This document shows positions 13,101-24,522 of a stretch of DNA of 64,000 nucleotides, piece by piece (the stretch's first letter is position 1; each line of letters starts with the position of its first letter). A program made the translations under genes and the position numbers. Source of the stretch: Ascaphus truei (taxonomy: Eukaryota; Chordata; Amphibia; Anura; Ascaphidae); the NCBI GenBank assembly GCA_036426205.1, contig CM071570.1:140201048-140265047 (forward strand), given 5' to 3'. The notes beneath the pieces are model-generated. The model saw only the letters and a list, made by a program, of their open reading frames with translations, did not search any database and was not told where the DNA came from.

Positions 13101-13480
13101 TCTCACTGCACACATTGTCTATCTTCACTGCACAATGCTCACAGCAACTCAACTGCCCCACACTATACTGCACACCTCATAGAACAAGCTCTCACGCAGC
13201 AACTACAGCTCTCACAATATACGTCACAATAAACTGCAACTCCATGTCGCAGCCCACCTACACATTCCATCCCCCACATGTCAGCAGCCCACCCCCAGCA
13301 AGTCCAGCTCGCCACCACACACACTCAAACCCACCTACCAGGCAGCCCACCCCCCTCAACATTCAGCAGCCCACCCCCCCCACAGCTCCATCACCCAACC
13401 CTCACTGTCAGCAGACCCCCCCCCCCCACAGTCAGCCGCCCCCCCCTCACATGTCACATCCCCACCAACCCCCTCACATT
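10105..13480. repeat. CACTGCACACA satellite with about 1.2-kb higher-order structure
   Basis: The array is built on a 10-13 bp CACTGCACACA unit with variants CACTCCCACTGCACA and ACATGTCAGCAGCCCACCCC. Unique-looking blocks recur with the same order and spacing: CCCTCACAGCACACACTGCT at 11254 and 12426, and the block beginning TTCGCGAAAGTGCTGAG at 12281 and 13479. This gives a higher-order period near 1.2 kb. Long open frames here (up to 451 codons of His/Thr/Pro-rich sequence) follow from the repeat period and stop-codon scarcity, not genes. Confidence 0.85.
12345..12424. other. Assembly gap (80 N)
   Basis: A run of N falls at the boundary between two higher-order satellite units, so the true copy number is unresolved. 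Confidence 0.99.
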
Positions 13481-13683
13481 CGCGAAAGTGCTGAGTTACG
13501 TCTCCACTCCGCCACTATTAGGTGACAGATGTAGCAGCCACCTTCCTTCCTTCCCTCCTCACTCCCCCCCTCCCGAACAGGCACGCGGCAGCCATTTTTT
13601 TTTTAAATTAGCGCGACCCCGTTACTAACGCGGTGGTCTCGGGGTGGACCCCGAGGACCGCGCTATAACGGGGTTTACCTGTA

Positions 13684-15720
13684 TTTTTATTCAGGCAGCC
13701 ACTGCAGGATGTCATTACAGCGTATGCCTTGTATAGGAGAATGGGTCCCAGACCCCTGGATGGTGCTAGTCCTCTGGCAATAGGAAGGCCTTGTGCTTTG
13801 CACAGATCTTGGCTGCATCTCTTCTCCAAGGGGAACTGGAGGCATGTCTCAACCACAGGAGGGGCTTAGCTGGACTCTGTCTCTCAGCTGGAAGAGACTC
13901 AGAGCTCCACTCCTCTACCCCTGGAAGTGTAGCGCTAGACTGAAACAATTTGAAACACTTCCTCCCTAAGGCTCAGAGGGGGAGGGCACAAGGTTTGCAC
14001 CAGGATTAGTTGTACACAGACTCCCATACACCTCCACCCCTGTCACTCAGAGAGGCAGCATGAGGAGGGGTAAACCCACAGGATAGCCTGTCACTGCCTG
14101 TAGCTACAAGGGCTTACGTGACAGGGAGGCAGAAAGATAGTCTGGACCAGCCATGATTATACTTGGAAGACTTAAATTCAGTGAGTTCGCATTTCAATAA
14201 TCTGGAGTCAGAAATTTCTAGTTATGAGAAATAATTGTATCTTCAACTGAAAGCTTCAGCAATTCTATATACTGAAAATGTTCTAACTGGGTCTAACCCA
14301 AAATGATAGAGGTCTTCTGTTTTCTGTGAACTCAGCTGGATCTGTTGACCCTCTCTTTGCCACCCTATTCAGTGATCTAGCCTAGAAATTACTATTTTTT
14401 GTCTTCCTCTCATACTTGATATTCCTCCTGCTATTTATGCTTTTGTTCAAGATTTCCTAATTCAGTCCTTTCTAGTTTCATAGCTCTTTAGACCAGATGC
14501 ATTCTACATGTTCAAGTCACAGGAGTTCACCTGTCAGTTTGAACACTCTGTACCGGTATGTCTTGGTAAATATACTTGTATTCAATTCAACATATTAATG
14601 CATACATTTACTGTAGGTTTCTATGTTAAAAGAACTCTTATTAAGCTTATTCTTGAACGGCTCCTTACTGCAGTATTCATAATAATGATAGAAAAAACAC
14701 AGTACACACATTGCAAAATCTAACTCATGGTAACACTGGCTCAGAATTAGTCATAGATAATAAATTGGATAGTTATGTAATTTCATGTCTGTGATTCAAA
14801 TGGGAGCTAGGAGGGTGTCTGTTGCAATATGGCCAAAGGGCTAAACTGCAGTGTAGCTAGAGAAGACTGATGGTAGGCACAGTAGCGCACAGTATATTAA
14901 TGGTTAAGCCTGCTCGTTGCCCCTACCAGTCAAGATGGCAAACCAAGTACAGGGTAAAAATAGCCTCATAAGGCTGAAAAATTGCTTCCTGTCCCGTTAA
15001 TAAGTTATCCCAGTTAGATATCTGTGTAGGTTATTTATTATGTATCTGTGTAGTTTATGTATATTACTATGTGACTCATTTTATGCTTGGGCCAATAACA
15101 ATGGTCGAGTGGCCAGCATACTTTACAGTGAGTCAGGGACTAGCCTTTGTGTGGGGCTAAGTGCAGTGTCTCTGGACAATAGTGAGATGGGAAAGGGCAA
15201 GCTCTCTTCTTGGGAATGTACACTATACATACTCCAGAAGAGGAACATTGTTCTCTTCCCGGTATCCAGCCATCTACCCTTCTGAGAGGTATGGAGATGT
15301 TTTTGTGTACCAAGGCCTGTGTCCTAGCACCTTTGGCTTGATTCACATTGTTCTAAAGCCTGACCCCCTGTTGCTGTCCTTAGGCACAGTGACCATCTTT
15401 GGACATTTTAAAATGTTACATTTGTAATTCAATGTTTTATTTTCAAAATACATAGAAATATAGCAATTGATGGCCCTTAAAAGCCATTGTGACAATCTAA
15501 TCTAATAATTTGCTACTGTACATCATAGAATCACAGACCACTAGACATATATACCTGTACTGTGTATATATATTTTGTTAAGAAAACACAAATATTTTAT
15601 AATTAATTAAATGTTTTTCCTCCTATAACTATTGTTGGAAGGCTGTTCCATGCATCTAATACTTTTCCCAAAAAATGTAGTTATTTCACAATTTCCCTTC
15701 AATCTACAGTATTATCTGGA
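13684..15720. other. No recognisable gene; possible old LTR-like or repeat segment at 13690-14130
   Basis: 13690-14130 is GC-richer and ends with CTTACGTGACAGGGAGG. Read in reverse this could be the TGTCACG start of a solo LTR, but no partner or target duplication was found. 14130-15720 is AT-rich with only short frames. Confidence 0.35.
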
Positions 15721-17105
15721 GGAGGACACGAAGCGCAAGAACTCCTCTGACAGGTGGAATAATATCAAAGGGAATCAGGTGGCAATGTAGGCAGCATATG
15801 TGGGAAAGAAAAAGAGAAAAAAATAGTGCAACACAGTTTTAATGAACAAACAATACTAGAGCAGGGAGCTCCAGTCCACTCACATGCTCCAGAATAAATA
15901 AATGCAGTTTAACCACGCTGGGTTTGGGAACGACGCAGCTCTGCTTGGCTCTGCTCAGCTCTACTCGTGTTCCTCACTTCCGCACTCGGGCGTCATCTGA
16001 CGTCACGGACCTGCTCTTTCACTCCTCCAATGGTAAGGGAGGGATGGTCTGGCTTCATAGTCAGTATTAGCGCAAGGTCTTACGGCGGGGAGACACAGAG
16101 AAGGGAACAGCTGATGGCACCTCAGAGGGTCTGAACTGCTTCACGGGTCAAAGCGCATGTAGTATCCCTACGCGTTTCATCTGAAATTACCGGACTTCTT
16201 CAGGGGCTTAAGGATATGGCGCAGTATGTCTGAATGAAATAGTCAAAATACAGGATTAATGCTGCACACCAAGAACTAGTAACTATAACTGATACTTGCT
16301 GTTACCGGTGCTCCTGATCCAGGGGAGTCCCTGTCAATGAAAAACTCCAAAGTCAGCAAAAAACGGAAGGTTCAGGACTCTACGGATTTCTAAAGAATTT
16401 ATTATATAGTTCCCATGATGGGAGGGGAAAATGACGTCACAACGCTTACTGAGTCCTATAGGCTCAATTTACATATCTTTACAGATAGCAGCATACGTAA
16501 TTAATTAATTAATACAAAAACACTATAATGTAATGTGGAAACACCTGAATTTACAACAAGCTCTCAAACGAAATATCTAAACTAAATGTACATGATAGGT
16601 TTATATAATAAAAAATACATTGATGAATTACACAATAAAAATCATGACATAAATTATGTAAATTCCAAAATAGAGCCGAAGAATCTGATGGAGACATGAA
16701 AGACAATCAGTGCATATAAATAAATATAAAAATCCCATAATGGGTTAAAAATACCCTCATTGGATATATACAATACTTTCTAAAAAATCAGATATTAAAA
16801 GACACAGTATAAAAATACTAAAAAATGTATAAAAAATATATGTATAGACATCTAAAAAAATAATAATGATAAATATCTACAATATATATACATACATATT
16901 AAAAAGAGACATCAGTGCAGAAAGTAAGCCAGATCTATATCAATGTTGAGGCCCCATGGTTTGAGTGTACGCAATTTGTGTATCCAGAAGGTCTCCTTTT
17001 GAGAGATCTCCTGGATACGATTGCCTCCTCTCCAATGTAAAGTGACTGTATCAATGCCAAGGTAGCTAAGGCCCTCCGGATTTGAGCCATGGAACTGTTT
17101 AAAAT
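15720..17105 (-). mobile_element. 5'-truncated Penelope-like element, 3' end and UTR
   Basis: On the - strand, coding sequence at about 17105-16919 reads HWRGGNRIQEISQKETFWIH and then KLRTLKPWGLN, the conserved C-terminal tail of PLE GIY-YIG domains (compare HWRGGDR and KLRTLVPQGLN at 50850-50940). About 1 kb of AT-rich 3' sequence follows. Then comes a terminal repeat with a weak hammerhead-like motif (16160-16215) and a GC-rich block containing CACTTCCG (15960-16100). All coding sequence upstream of 17105 is missing. Confidence 0.75.
16160..16215 (-). ncRNA. Degenerate hammerhead ribozyme-like motif
   Basis: On the - strand, CTGAAGA (16203-16197) and GAAACGCGTA (16178-16169) have the right order and spacing for the conserved core boxes of a type I hammerhead. 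The intervening stem II is poorly paired, so self-cleavage is doubtful. Hammerheads in PLE terminal repeats are established. Confidence 0.45.
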
Positions 17106-17568
17106 GTAAAGGAACACTGGAACTACAGTATTACTCTCGTGCATTGAATCGTGATACCTGGTGCCTGGCATGTGGTGATGAAATCTGTTTTTTCTATATT
17201 TCTGTATAAGATGTTTTGTTCCATAATCTTATTTATGCCACATGATAAACACTATTTCAAACTGAAGCAAATCTTATTTTCTGTCGACATCATTTCAGTC
17301 AGGGTAGGACAAAAGCTTTCAAAGAATTAGGTTCCTGTAAGAGGACATGTGCAGAGGTGTCTTATGGAGACTGTTTAAAGGTGAAATTAAAATAAGGCTT
17401 TATTGTGTCTGTCGCTTTAAACACAGCAAAAAAAAACAATATATGAGAAATAGTGAGCCAAACAAAAACCTGCTCCACTTTGGCATATATGTATCCTAAT
17501 ATATTAGAGCCCTTTTTAACTGGGTGGCTACCCAAGCTGTTCATCAGCCCAGGTCATATAGGAACATA

Positions 17569-17714
17569 TCTACTATATATTTCTCAAAGTGTCCTATGTG
17601 TCGTTGTCTGTCTGTCTGTATGTATGTGTCTCCCTGTGTCCCTCCCTGTGTGCCTAGCGGCAATCTCATTGGCTCCCTTGGCCCGCCCGCCCCCGCACAC
17701 CTCTCATTGGCCGG

Positions 17715-17745
<31 letters not shown>

Positions 17746-18398
17746 CTGTCCGCCCCCCCCCCGCGAGAGCCGTGCAGGGCCGGATCACCTGATGCGGAAG
17801 CACCCGCCGGTGTGAGGAGGTCTGGAAGTCGGCGTTCTATACCACGAGTGTGAGAGACTCGCTAAACACTCTCTACTGCTCGTTTTTAACTCGTAGAATG
17901 TGAGTTAAATACCTTTCTTTTTTATCCTTAGATGTTTTAGTAAAAGGTTTTACACATATGTTTCTCCTTTTATTCCCTACCTATCCTCTTGTATGAGATC
18001 CAAAACAAGGTAGAGTCTGCTAAAACAGACACAACGCGATTGCTGCAAGGATCCTTAAGGACAAACTCCTCCAAAGACCCAGGAGCCAAGAAACAGACGA
18101 ACTACAGGAGCTGAGTTCGAGAGTCCCTAAGTGGATTAAAGGCTTTAATTGATCATACTAGTGTAAGTGCATATCTCACCGATTTATATCTGATTAATTT
18201 GATATACTGCCCTATGATTTTTTCCTCTCTTGTTTTCTTCTCTTCCCCTGCACATGTGCGCCTAGGTTATTCTTTGCTATATATATATATTCAACATTAT
18301 TATCCAACCTTTACAACAAAAAGTCATCTATTGTTCCACGATTTATAAATAATACTACCTATTACGCATTTACATCCCGGGCAACGCCGGGTCTCTAT
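17569..18398 (+). mobile_element. Helitron-like non-autonomous element (tentative)
   Basis: It begins TCTACTATATATTTCTC and runs through a (GTCT)n/(GTAT)n-rich head. Near the 3' end is the hairpin CCCGG-GCAACG-CCGGG (18376-18391), the typical subterminal hairpin of Helitrons. The expected CTRR terminus is not clean (CTCTATT), and no replication-helicase is present. The interior includes an (AC)n tract at about 17713-17742. Confidence 0.45.
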
Positions 18399-18399
18399 T

Positions 18400-18465
18400 C
18401 TGCACCACCCTGAGGAAGATCCCCCTGTGGGATCGAAACGTTGGAGTTATGTGCTGTATTTAATA
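18400..18465 (+). ncRNA. Hammerhead ribozyme motif (PLE-associated, type I)
   Basis: Core boxes are CTGAGGA (18410-18416) and GAAAC (18435-18439). They are separated by a perfect 6-bp stem II, GATCCC (18418-18423) and GGGATC (18429-18434), with a 5-nt loop. Helix I can form from GCAC upstream and GTGC downstream. Helix III is minimal, as is typical of PLE hammerheads. Confidence 0.65.
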
Positions 18466-18940
18466 CATTTATTTTCATTCCCCTGAGTGCTGTCTCCCTT
18501 TTTGCTGCTATGCGGTAATGTATACTTGTAAATATATATACACAGAAAGATGACTGCGGTCAACAGGTACTAATGATATAAGTGCATAAGTGCTAGTAAG
18601 CACTGTAGATTAGCATAAATGATCGACTATACATAAATAAATATAATTCCAATAGCTGAATTAATACTGGTATTCACTGAACATGCTATAAAAAATGTAT
18701 GTGATTCTAGACCAATGTATATTAAATCTAAAATAGTTGAGACCCATAAAACATACTTAAGAATACATATATAATAGTGGTATAAATGTGAAAAGCAAAT
18801 GATTGTTTAATGATAAAAATAAATATGAATAAAAATAGAAATAAAAAATGCAAAAAAATGTTATAAAAAAATATTTTATAGAAATATAAAAAATGTAAAT
18901 ATGAAAAAAGGGGGGGGCTCAAAAATAGGATCTGGCAGCT

Positions 18941-19700
18941 CTCCACAAGGACCAACGACCTCCCATAAATCTGTGAACAACAAGAAAAGAAAGCGCCCGA
19001 TCCTAATGCAACATGAAAAATACACTTTTAATAAAAATAGATTAGGTCCAACATAAATGCACTCACAAACAAAAAATCAATAAAAGCATGTAATGAGTAT
19101 ACTCATTCGCCTCCGTGTGCTGCTATGGCTCCGTTGGTGTATGCTCTCTCTCAAGTGGGATGTCAGCTGCTTCTGCCATCTTCACTGAGTGCAGGAACTG
19201 TGCATGCCTCTGGAGCCGTGACCCGGAAGTGTAACAGTCTCTTTGGTAAACCGGATGCCAGGATCGTGGATATTTGTCCCCGTGCAATGTAATAACGGGC
19301 AAGGTACTCAGTCCTTTTAAAGTCCACACCAGGAGATTATCCTGTACCTTTGCTGGCTAGCCGCTCTCGTAGATGATAGGGCCCCGGTCTTCCCGCAACC
19401 ATCTAGTGGAGATCGCTACTGGGGCTCTAACCCGGAAGTATAGCGCGCCCTCTAGACAAACCGGATGTGTTTTAGCGATTGTATAGCCCCGCTGTTAGCT
19501 ACAGAGACCGGCATGTACCAAATGTCCTGGCCGTGTCCAGGCACAGCAGACAAAGTGTAAAGGCTGTGAATGAATACTGTGATAAAATCAGTTGTAAATA
19601 CCAGTATAAAATCCTCCCTACGCGTTTCTTCACTCTTAGGGTGATTTCATCAGGGGATGTATGACGGAAGTGCGTCATGCTATTTATACATATGTATGTC
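18941..19700 (-). mobile_element. PLE terminal-repeat fragment
   Basis: No coding sequence. It is recognised by a hammerhead motif in the same orientation (19621-19660) and by CCGGAAGT-rich blocks like those in the terminal regions at 15960, 38650 and 51540. AT-rich sequence at 18530-18930 resembles PLE 3' UTRs. Confidence 0.5.
19610..19665 (-). ncRNA. Hammerhead ribozyme motif (type I, short helix III)
   Basis: On the - strand, CTGATGA (19653-19647), a 4-bp stem II TCAC/GTGA with a 7-nt loop, then GAAACGCGTA (19628-19619). All core nucleotides fit the hammerhead consensus, with cleavage predicted after the A of GTA. Helix I pairs TCCC upstream of CTGATGA with GGGA after the cleavage site. 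Confidence 0.7.
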
Positions 19701-19798
19701 AATCAATTAGTTTAATGCTTCTTTTGTATTTGTAAATTTGTAAATATTGTAAAATATTGTAAAATATTGTAAAATAGTAAATAGTATTGTATTTGTAA

Positions 19799-19825
<27 letters not shown>

Positions 19826-19829
<4 letters not shown>

Positions 19830-20144
19830 ACAGTCATTGGAAAATAAAGCCTTATCTGTTTGCTGGGTTGCTGCCTTTTCTCTGGATAATCAGCATCCAG
19901 GTTCAGAAGTCTTATTTGTCAGCTCTAGAGATCTGTGTTCTCTTGATCTGTCTCACAAGTTGTGAAACTCAGGAACAATCTGCTCTGTCTCCTAGTTCAG
20001 CTCACATGTGAGCTAAGGAGTCTCACTTCCTGTCTCAGAGGAAAGTTTTTTCTAACACCTCTAATCAACCAGGTGCTGGTCAATTAACCAACACACTGCT
20101 GGATTAGAGGCAAGTTTTCTGAACAGGGTAAGTCCCCTGTTACA
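19826..20144 (-). mobile_element. LTR of an unclassified LTR retrotransposon, copy 1
   Basis: A segment of about 320 bp is shared almost identically with 24203-24522. Read on the - strand it starts TGTAACAGGGGA and is preceded by a polypurine tract (CAGGGGAGG), the expected layout for a 3' LTR. Both copies end next to a (TA)n tract. Confidence 0.6.
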
Positions 20145-20745
20145 TACCTCCCCTGTTTGTGGGAAGCTCGGGCTTGCCACGGCCAAAGCCCATCCTTCCA
20201 CTCTCATTCGAGATATCTCTGTGACTTGAATGAGAGTGGATGGAGGAGAACCCTCAGTCCTGCTGGGATTGGAGCCCTTCCTCCAGTTTAGTAGTGTCTC
20301 CTCAAGAAGGTGCTTGAGATCAGCAGTCCTCAGTCGCTCGAGGAGAACTTTTTCCAAGTACAGTCTTTCTACTGACCACATGGTCTTGAGCTTTCCCCTG
20401 TATCGGGCACTCCTGTTTTTGTAGGCAGACTATATGGCGACAGTCGCAGAGCGCCTATGCAAATCGCTCTCTCTCGCCATCCTTCCCATGTGCTCCACTT
20501 TAGCACAAAATGTCAATTTCCTGAGTGCCCCATAACAGCCATTTGAGCCCTCAGTTCTTGAAGCTGTCTTCCTGCACTTTTCCCATTCAATGTAGTCACC
20601 ATTTCAGATTCTTTGGGATTGAGTTGCGACTCCAGCTCCATTTCCAGAGAATGTCCTATCTTTTCAGCTTCCTCAGCTAAGGATTCTTCTGGGTTTGATT
20701 CTGCACTCCTACCTCTGTTTGTTGCCTGTTGGGCGGCTGCAGGGA
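20145..20745 (-). pseudogene. Internal remnant upstream of the 3' LTR
   Basis: The - strand has two open pieces, 20854-20513 (charged, Glu-rich) and 20381-20061. The second ends in the polypurine tract and LTR. The composition resembles a retroelement structural protein, but I do not recognise a domain. The Penelope-like element at 20746 abuts it and supplies the antisense continuation of an overlapping + strand frame. Confidence 0.4.
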
Positions 20746-21629
20746 TTCCACGCAGTGAATTTCTTAGACTTAAGAGAAACTGTTCATCCCAAGCCACTTT
20801 TGAACTTAGAGCTGCGGAATTAAAAACAAGATTTTCTAAACGCAGATATACCAAAACGCAAATTAATAAAGGCTACACTAATTGCCTTAAAGTGGCTCGT
20901 GAGAGTCTATTACAACCAAAACCCAAGTATAGAGGCAGAAAACAAATCAGATTTGTTAGTACTTTTAACCAACAGTGGTCTGACCTGAGGGGTATTCTAC
21001 AGAAACATTGGGGGATTCTGATGACAGACACAGAACTTAAAAATATACTAGGCGACCATGTAAGTCTTGCCAGTCGCAGATCTCCGAATCTGCGAGACAA
21101 GTTAATCCGCAGTCATTATACCCCTCTGGTCAATCCCACTTTTTTATCTCAGCAACGCAAGCCAGGCTTTTTAAAGTGCGGAACCTGTTCTGCGTGCAGA
21201 TATATGCACCAAACTACAACATTTGCTAACACTGTCAAGTCACGCACTTATAACATACTCTCCTTTCTTAATTGCAAGAGTAAGGGAGTAGTTTACCATC
21301 TTTCCTGCCCTTGTGGCCTTGCCTATGTGGGCATGACCACAAGGGAATTCCCTTTTCGTGTACTTGAACACACACGGAATATAAAAAACGCACAACGTGA
21401 TTTAGACTCCTTTAAGAAAATCACTTCAGTTGCCCGTCATTTTCTGCGCTGTCATGGATCCGACTTTGCGGTCCTTACTGCGTTTGCCTTTGACAGGGTC
21501 TCTCTCGGTGCCTGTGGTGGTGACCTTGAGAAGGCTCTGTTGAGGAGGGAATGTAGGTGGATCGTGCAGTTGGGTACCATGATTCCGCAGGGTCTGAATG
21601 ATTACCTGGGCGTTGCCATGTTTTTATAA
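20746..21629 (+). CDS. PLE reverse transcriptase C-terminus plus GIY-YIG endonuclease (5'-truncated, open)
   Basis: About 294 uninterrupted residues follow the junction at 20746. They begin GIPRSEFLRLKRNCSS, the PLE connector. A Cys-rich finger (KCGTCSACRYMH, about 21176-21216) and a GIY-YIG core (GVVYHLSCPCGLAYVGMTTR, about 21285-21345) follow. The tail has LRRECRWIVQLGTMIPQGLN. In PLEs this half provides the nuclease for target nicking. The upstream frame from 20613 is antisense to an LTR-element remnant and is not native, so the element is 5'-truncated and lacks RT motifs A to C. The lack of stops over 880 bp suggests recent insertion. Confidence 0.85.
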
Positions 21630-23300
21630 CATTATCTCCTTGTCATGGTTTGTTTTCCTTTGACCTAATTTGTAATGCTCTAATATATGGCTCTCTTTTT
21701 CTTTTTCTCTTCTATGTCATATGCTATGGATCAGCACCTCAACCTGTGATATTTCACCCTATATTTGGACTATCTTCGTGCCTTTGAGATATTGTTTCTC
21801 TCGATGTGTGAACCAACCAAGTTTCAACGTAGAACAAAGTCGTGTGATCATGGATTATGTGATTAAATTCCTTGACATCCTACTTAGGGTTATGTTTTTT
21901 ATGCCTCTGATCCCTTGGTACCAAGTAGACGATGCACTCCTCTATGCGAACGCTACTAGACTTCGCTACTTACGGAGATCTGGATTTCTGGACTATACGT
22001 TGGATATTCTATGTGCGAGCTTTATTAGACTCTGTTATCTATTGAGACCAGTATCTTTGGATTATGTGATGGATATTTCTTTTGCTTGCCACAATATGGA
22101 GTACTTTCAAGAAAACCTTTCTAACTTATGTGATGGCAAGCTATTTTCTTAGCTCTCATGATGATGTCCTATTAGGACCTTTTAGAAAATACTATTTGAT
22201 GTATTTTCAGTACACTACATTGTCATAAGATGTTATCCTTATTCCTTTGTCTGAAAGACTATGGATTAAACAACCTACATATGCTCTTTTAAGGAAATAC
22301 GGATCATCATTATGTACTTCTATATAGTTTTGCTATGACATCTTTCTGTATTTTTAATTATTTTGGTTAGCTGCCTATTATTGTTTTTTGCTTGTATCTT
22401 CATTCATCGCAATTATTGTCTGTTATCACAGTTATTATTCTATCATTAGTGTATACCATATCAGGGGGCTTGTCCTTAGACTGAGGTTTTTATAGCAAAT
22501 TTATTATCTTTGTGGTTTCCACATAATATACACTCCCATTTGGCATATTTTATTTATGCAATCTTTGCTTTCTTGGTCTATGATGTTCCCCAAGCTGATG
22601 GCAGCTTCGTACATACTTGTTTGGTTTCCTTGACAACCCCACGCTATGACTCACATTGCGTGAAGACGTCATGACGTCACCTTCCGACTTTCACCATGTA
22701 TTCATCAATGTATGCTGCTCTGTGGTGCAAGGTTCTTAAAACGCCTCCACGGTCACCATGGCAACACTACGTGATAACGCGCCATGCGCGATGACGTCAT
22801 AATCCGGTCCTGAACACGCAGGGATTTCATGTGTACCACATGATGTGTTTAAACCAATGAGGCCACTAGCAATGTTACCACAGTTATCAGGACGCTGTGT
22901 CCTAAAGTAAATACCCCTGCTTGCCACAGCTGTTATAGATTTAATTTGTTTTTTGGCGTGAATTCTCCCAATTAACTTTACCTATAAATTCTAGCTCACT
23001 TCTCCCCTCACCACTCCCCGAAGAAGACCGTTTTAAGTTGAAACACGTTGGAGTGGGAGTCTGTGGAGTTGGACCCCTACCGTTCTTTCCTGACAAGAGG
23101 CTATTGTCATTCTTTATTTTTGATCTTGACACCGATGCTTTAAGTGGTGATGTATATATAACTTTGATACTTGTGCTATTAATGCCTCCACTTTCTGCAG
23201 TTATCTGTTTATAAACAACAAGTGATTTTTTGCTGGATGTGCACTAATCTGCAGTGTGTGCTAATAATACACATTTATGCTCAACCTAGAGCTTCATGTG
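21630..23300 (+). mobile_element. PLE 3' untranslated and terminal region
   Basis: Non-coding sequence follows the GIY-YIG frame. It is AT-rich and then contains GACGTCATGACGTCACC (22662) and a degenerate hammerhead-like segment (CCGAAGA at about 23020, GAAACACGTTGG at about 23039). The first box has C instead of U at its second position, so it is probably inactive. Confidence 0.5.
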
Positions 23301-23474
23301 TTTTTTGAATCAGGTGTTGAAATTTGCTTCACTGTTGTACCTTTGCCTCTAGGTATATATGTCTGGTAGATGTGAGTCCCCCTCCTCTTTTAATTTTCGT
23401 CCGTTGTATTCAACCCACTATAATAAATTCATTGTTTACACTTTCTTGGTATGCCCGTGTGCTTTCTTTGTTGC

Positions 23475-23546
23475 TATATATATATATATATCATACAGAA
23501 CACCTACAAGCTCTTATTGTTTTATATATATATATATATATATATA
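23475..23546. repeat. (TA)n microsatellites
   Basis: Two TA runs separated by about 30 bp, abutting the MITE at 23547. Similar runs lie at 19799-19825, 23950-24000, 24169-24203, 27932-27970, 36939-37002 and 58830-58870. MITE ends frequently touch them. Confidence 0.9.
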
Positions 23547-23941
23547 CACTGGCTACACACTTTATTCGTAGCTCGGCTGAGTCCCACGAATTCGGTATAC
23601 CCGGGTGTATTGAGGTTTGTGACTGTTTCTTCTGCCCGGTGCATTGAGTTATTTTCCAGGCAGGCGATTTGAAGCATTTTATTCCCGCTGGGTGCAATAT
23701 GCACAGTATATAGATTATACGCATTACAATTCATGAATTTATGCCATCTGGTAGACACGCGAAGCATTGCAGCCTATTAACTACATAACATTATATTTAA
23801 CAGACAGCCCGCCCATCACGCAGGCATGAAACCAGGGCTGGAGGCAAATGCAACGGGGCTTGTCAGAGGTGAGGAGCGGCGCATTCAGGTATCGCCAGGG
23901 ACATTACTGGGTATTTGTTCGAATAAAGGGTGTCGCAGCAG
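23547..23941. mobile_element. TA-flanked MITE, copy 1 of the CGACACACTTTATTCG family
   Basis: The left end is CACTGGCTACACACTTTATT and the right end is the complement of CTGCTGCGACACCCTTTATT, with TA on each side. The internal sequence (GTGTATTGAGGTTTGTGACT and ATTCATGAATTTATGCCATC) is shared with copies at 57404 and 62467. No coding sequence. Confidence 0.75.
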
Positions 23942-24010
23942 TATATAGATAATAGATATATATATATATATATAGATATATATATAGTATATATATATAT
24001 AACCACAACA

Positions 24011-24165
24011 CAGTGGTCGACGAAAATCACCAAAAAATCTACTCGCCGAACAAAAAAATCTACTCGCCACCTAGTACCACACGTGTGCTGCTTGGGCCAA
24101 TAGGAGCTGGCCACGATGTTAAATCCACTTGCCCGGGGCTTGCAAATGTATAGGTTTGTCGAACA

Positions 24166-24168
<3 letters not shown>
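24011..24168. mobile_element. hAT-type MITE, copy B (about 158 bp)
   Basis: Same family as 699-854. It starts CAGTGGTCGAC and ends GTTTGTCGAACACTC, with the two TACTCGCC blocks and the GCCCGGGGC core. The right end touches a (TA)n tract, so the 8-bp duplication cannot be scored. Confidence 0.8.
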
Positions 24169-24202
<34 letters not shown>

Positions 24203-24208
<6 letters not shown>

Positions 24209-24522
24209 ACAGTCATTGGAAAATAAAGTCTTATCTGTTTGCTGGGTTGCTGCCTTTTCTCTGGATAATCAGCATCCAGGTTCAGAAGTCTTATTGGCAG
24301 CTCCAGAGATCTGTGTTCTCTTGGTCAGTCTCACAAGTTGTGAAACTCAGGAACAATCTGCTCTGTCTCTTAGTTCAGCCCACATGTGAGCTAAGGAGTC
24401 TCACTTCCTGTCTCAGAGGCAGGTTTTTTCTAACACCTCAAATCAATCAGGTGCTGGTCAATTAACCAGCACACTGCTGGATTAGAGGCAAGTTTTCTGA
24501 ACAGGGTAAATCCCCTGTTACA
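24203..24522 (-). mobile_element. Solo LTR, copy 2 of the 19826 LTR
   Basis: Near-identical to 19826-20144 along its length, again beginning at a (TA)n tract and ending with TGTAACAGGGGA on the - strand. No internal region follows on the high-coordinate side. Confidence 0.6.

Larger units (their letters stand above)
9990..13681. mobile_element. pogo/Tigger-type TIR element with a satellite-filled interior
   Basis: The left end reads CAGGTAAACCCCGTTATAAC and the right end is its near-perfect complement (GCTATAACGGGGTTTACCTG). TA lies at 9988-9989 and 13682-13683. Subterminal CCGTTATAACG blocks repeat at 10003-10045. Everything between about 10100 and 13480 is tandem repeat. A truncated relative starts at 27971 and also carries CACACTGCACACA after its end, so some satellite belonged to the ancestral element. 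No transposase is present. An 80-base N run interrupts it. Confidence 0.8.

Noticed and set aside
10050..13600. CRISPR-like array
   Set aside because: Eukaryotic satellite with variable short units and no regular repeat-spacer structure.
20613..20745. N-terminal extension of the PLE frame from the upstream ATG
   Set aside because: This part is antisense to an LTR-element remnant; PLE similarity begins only at 20746.
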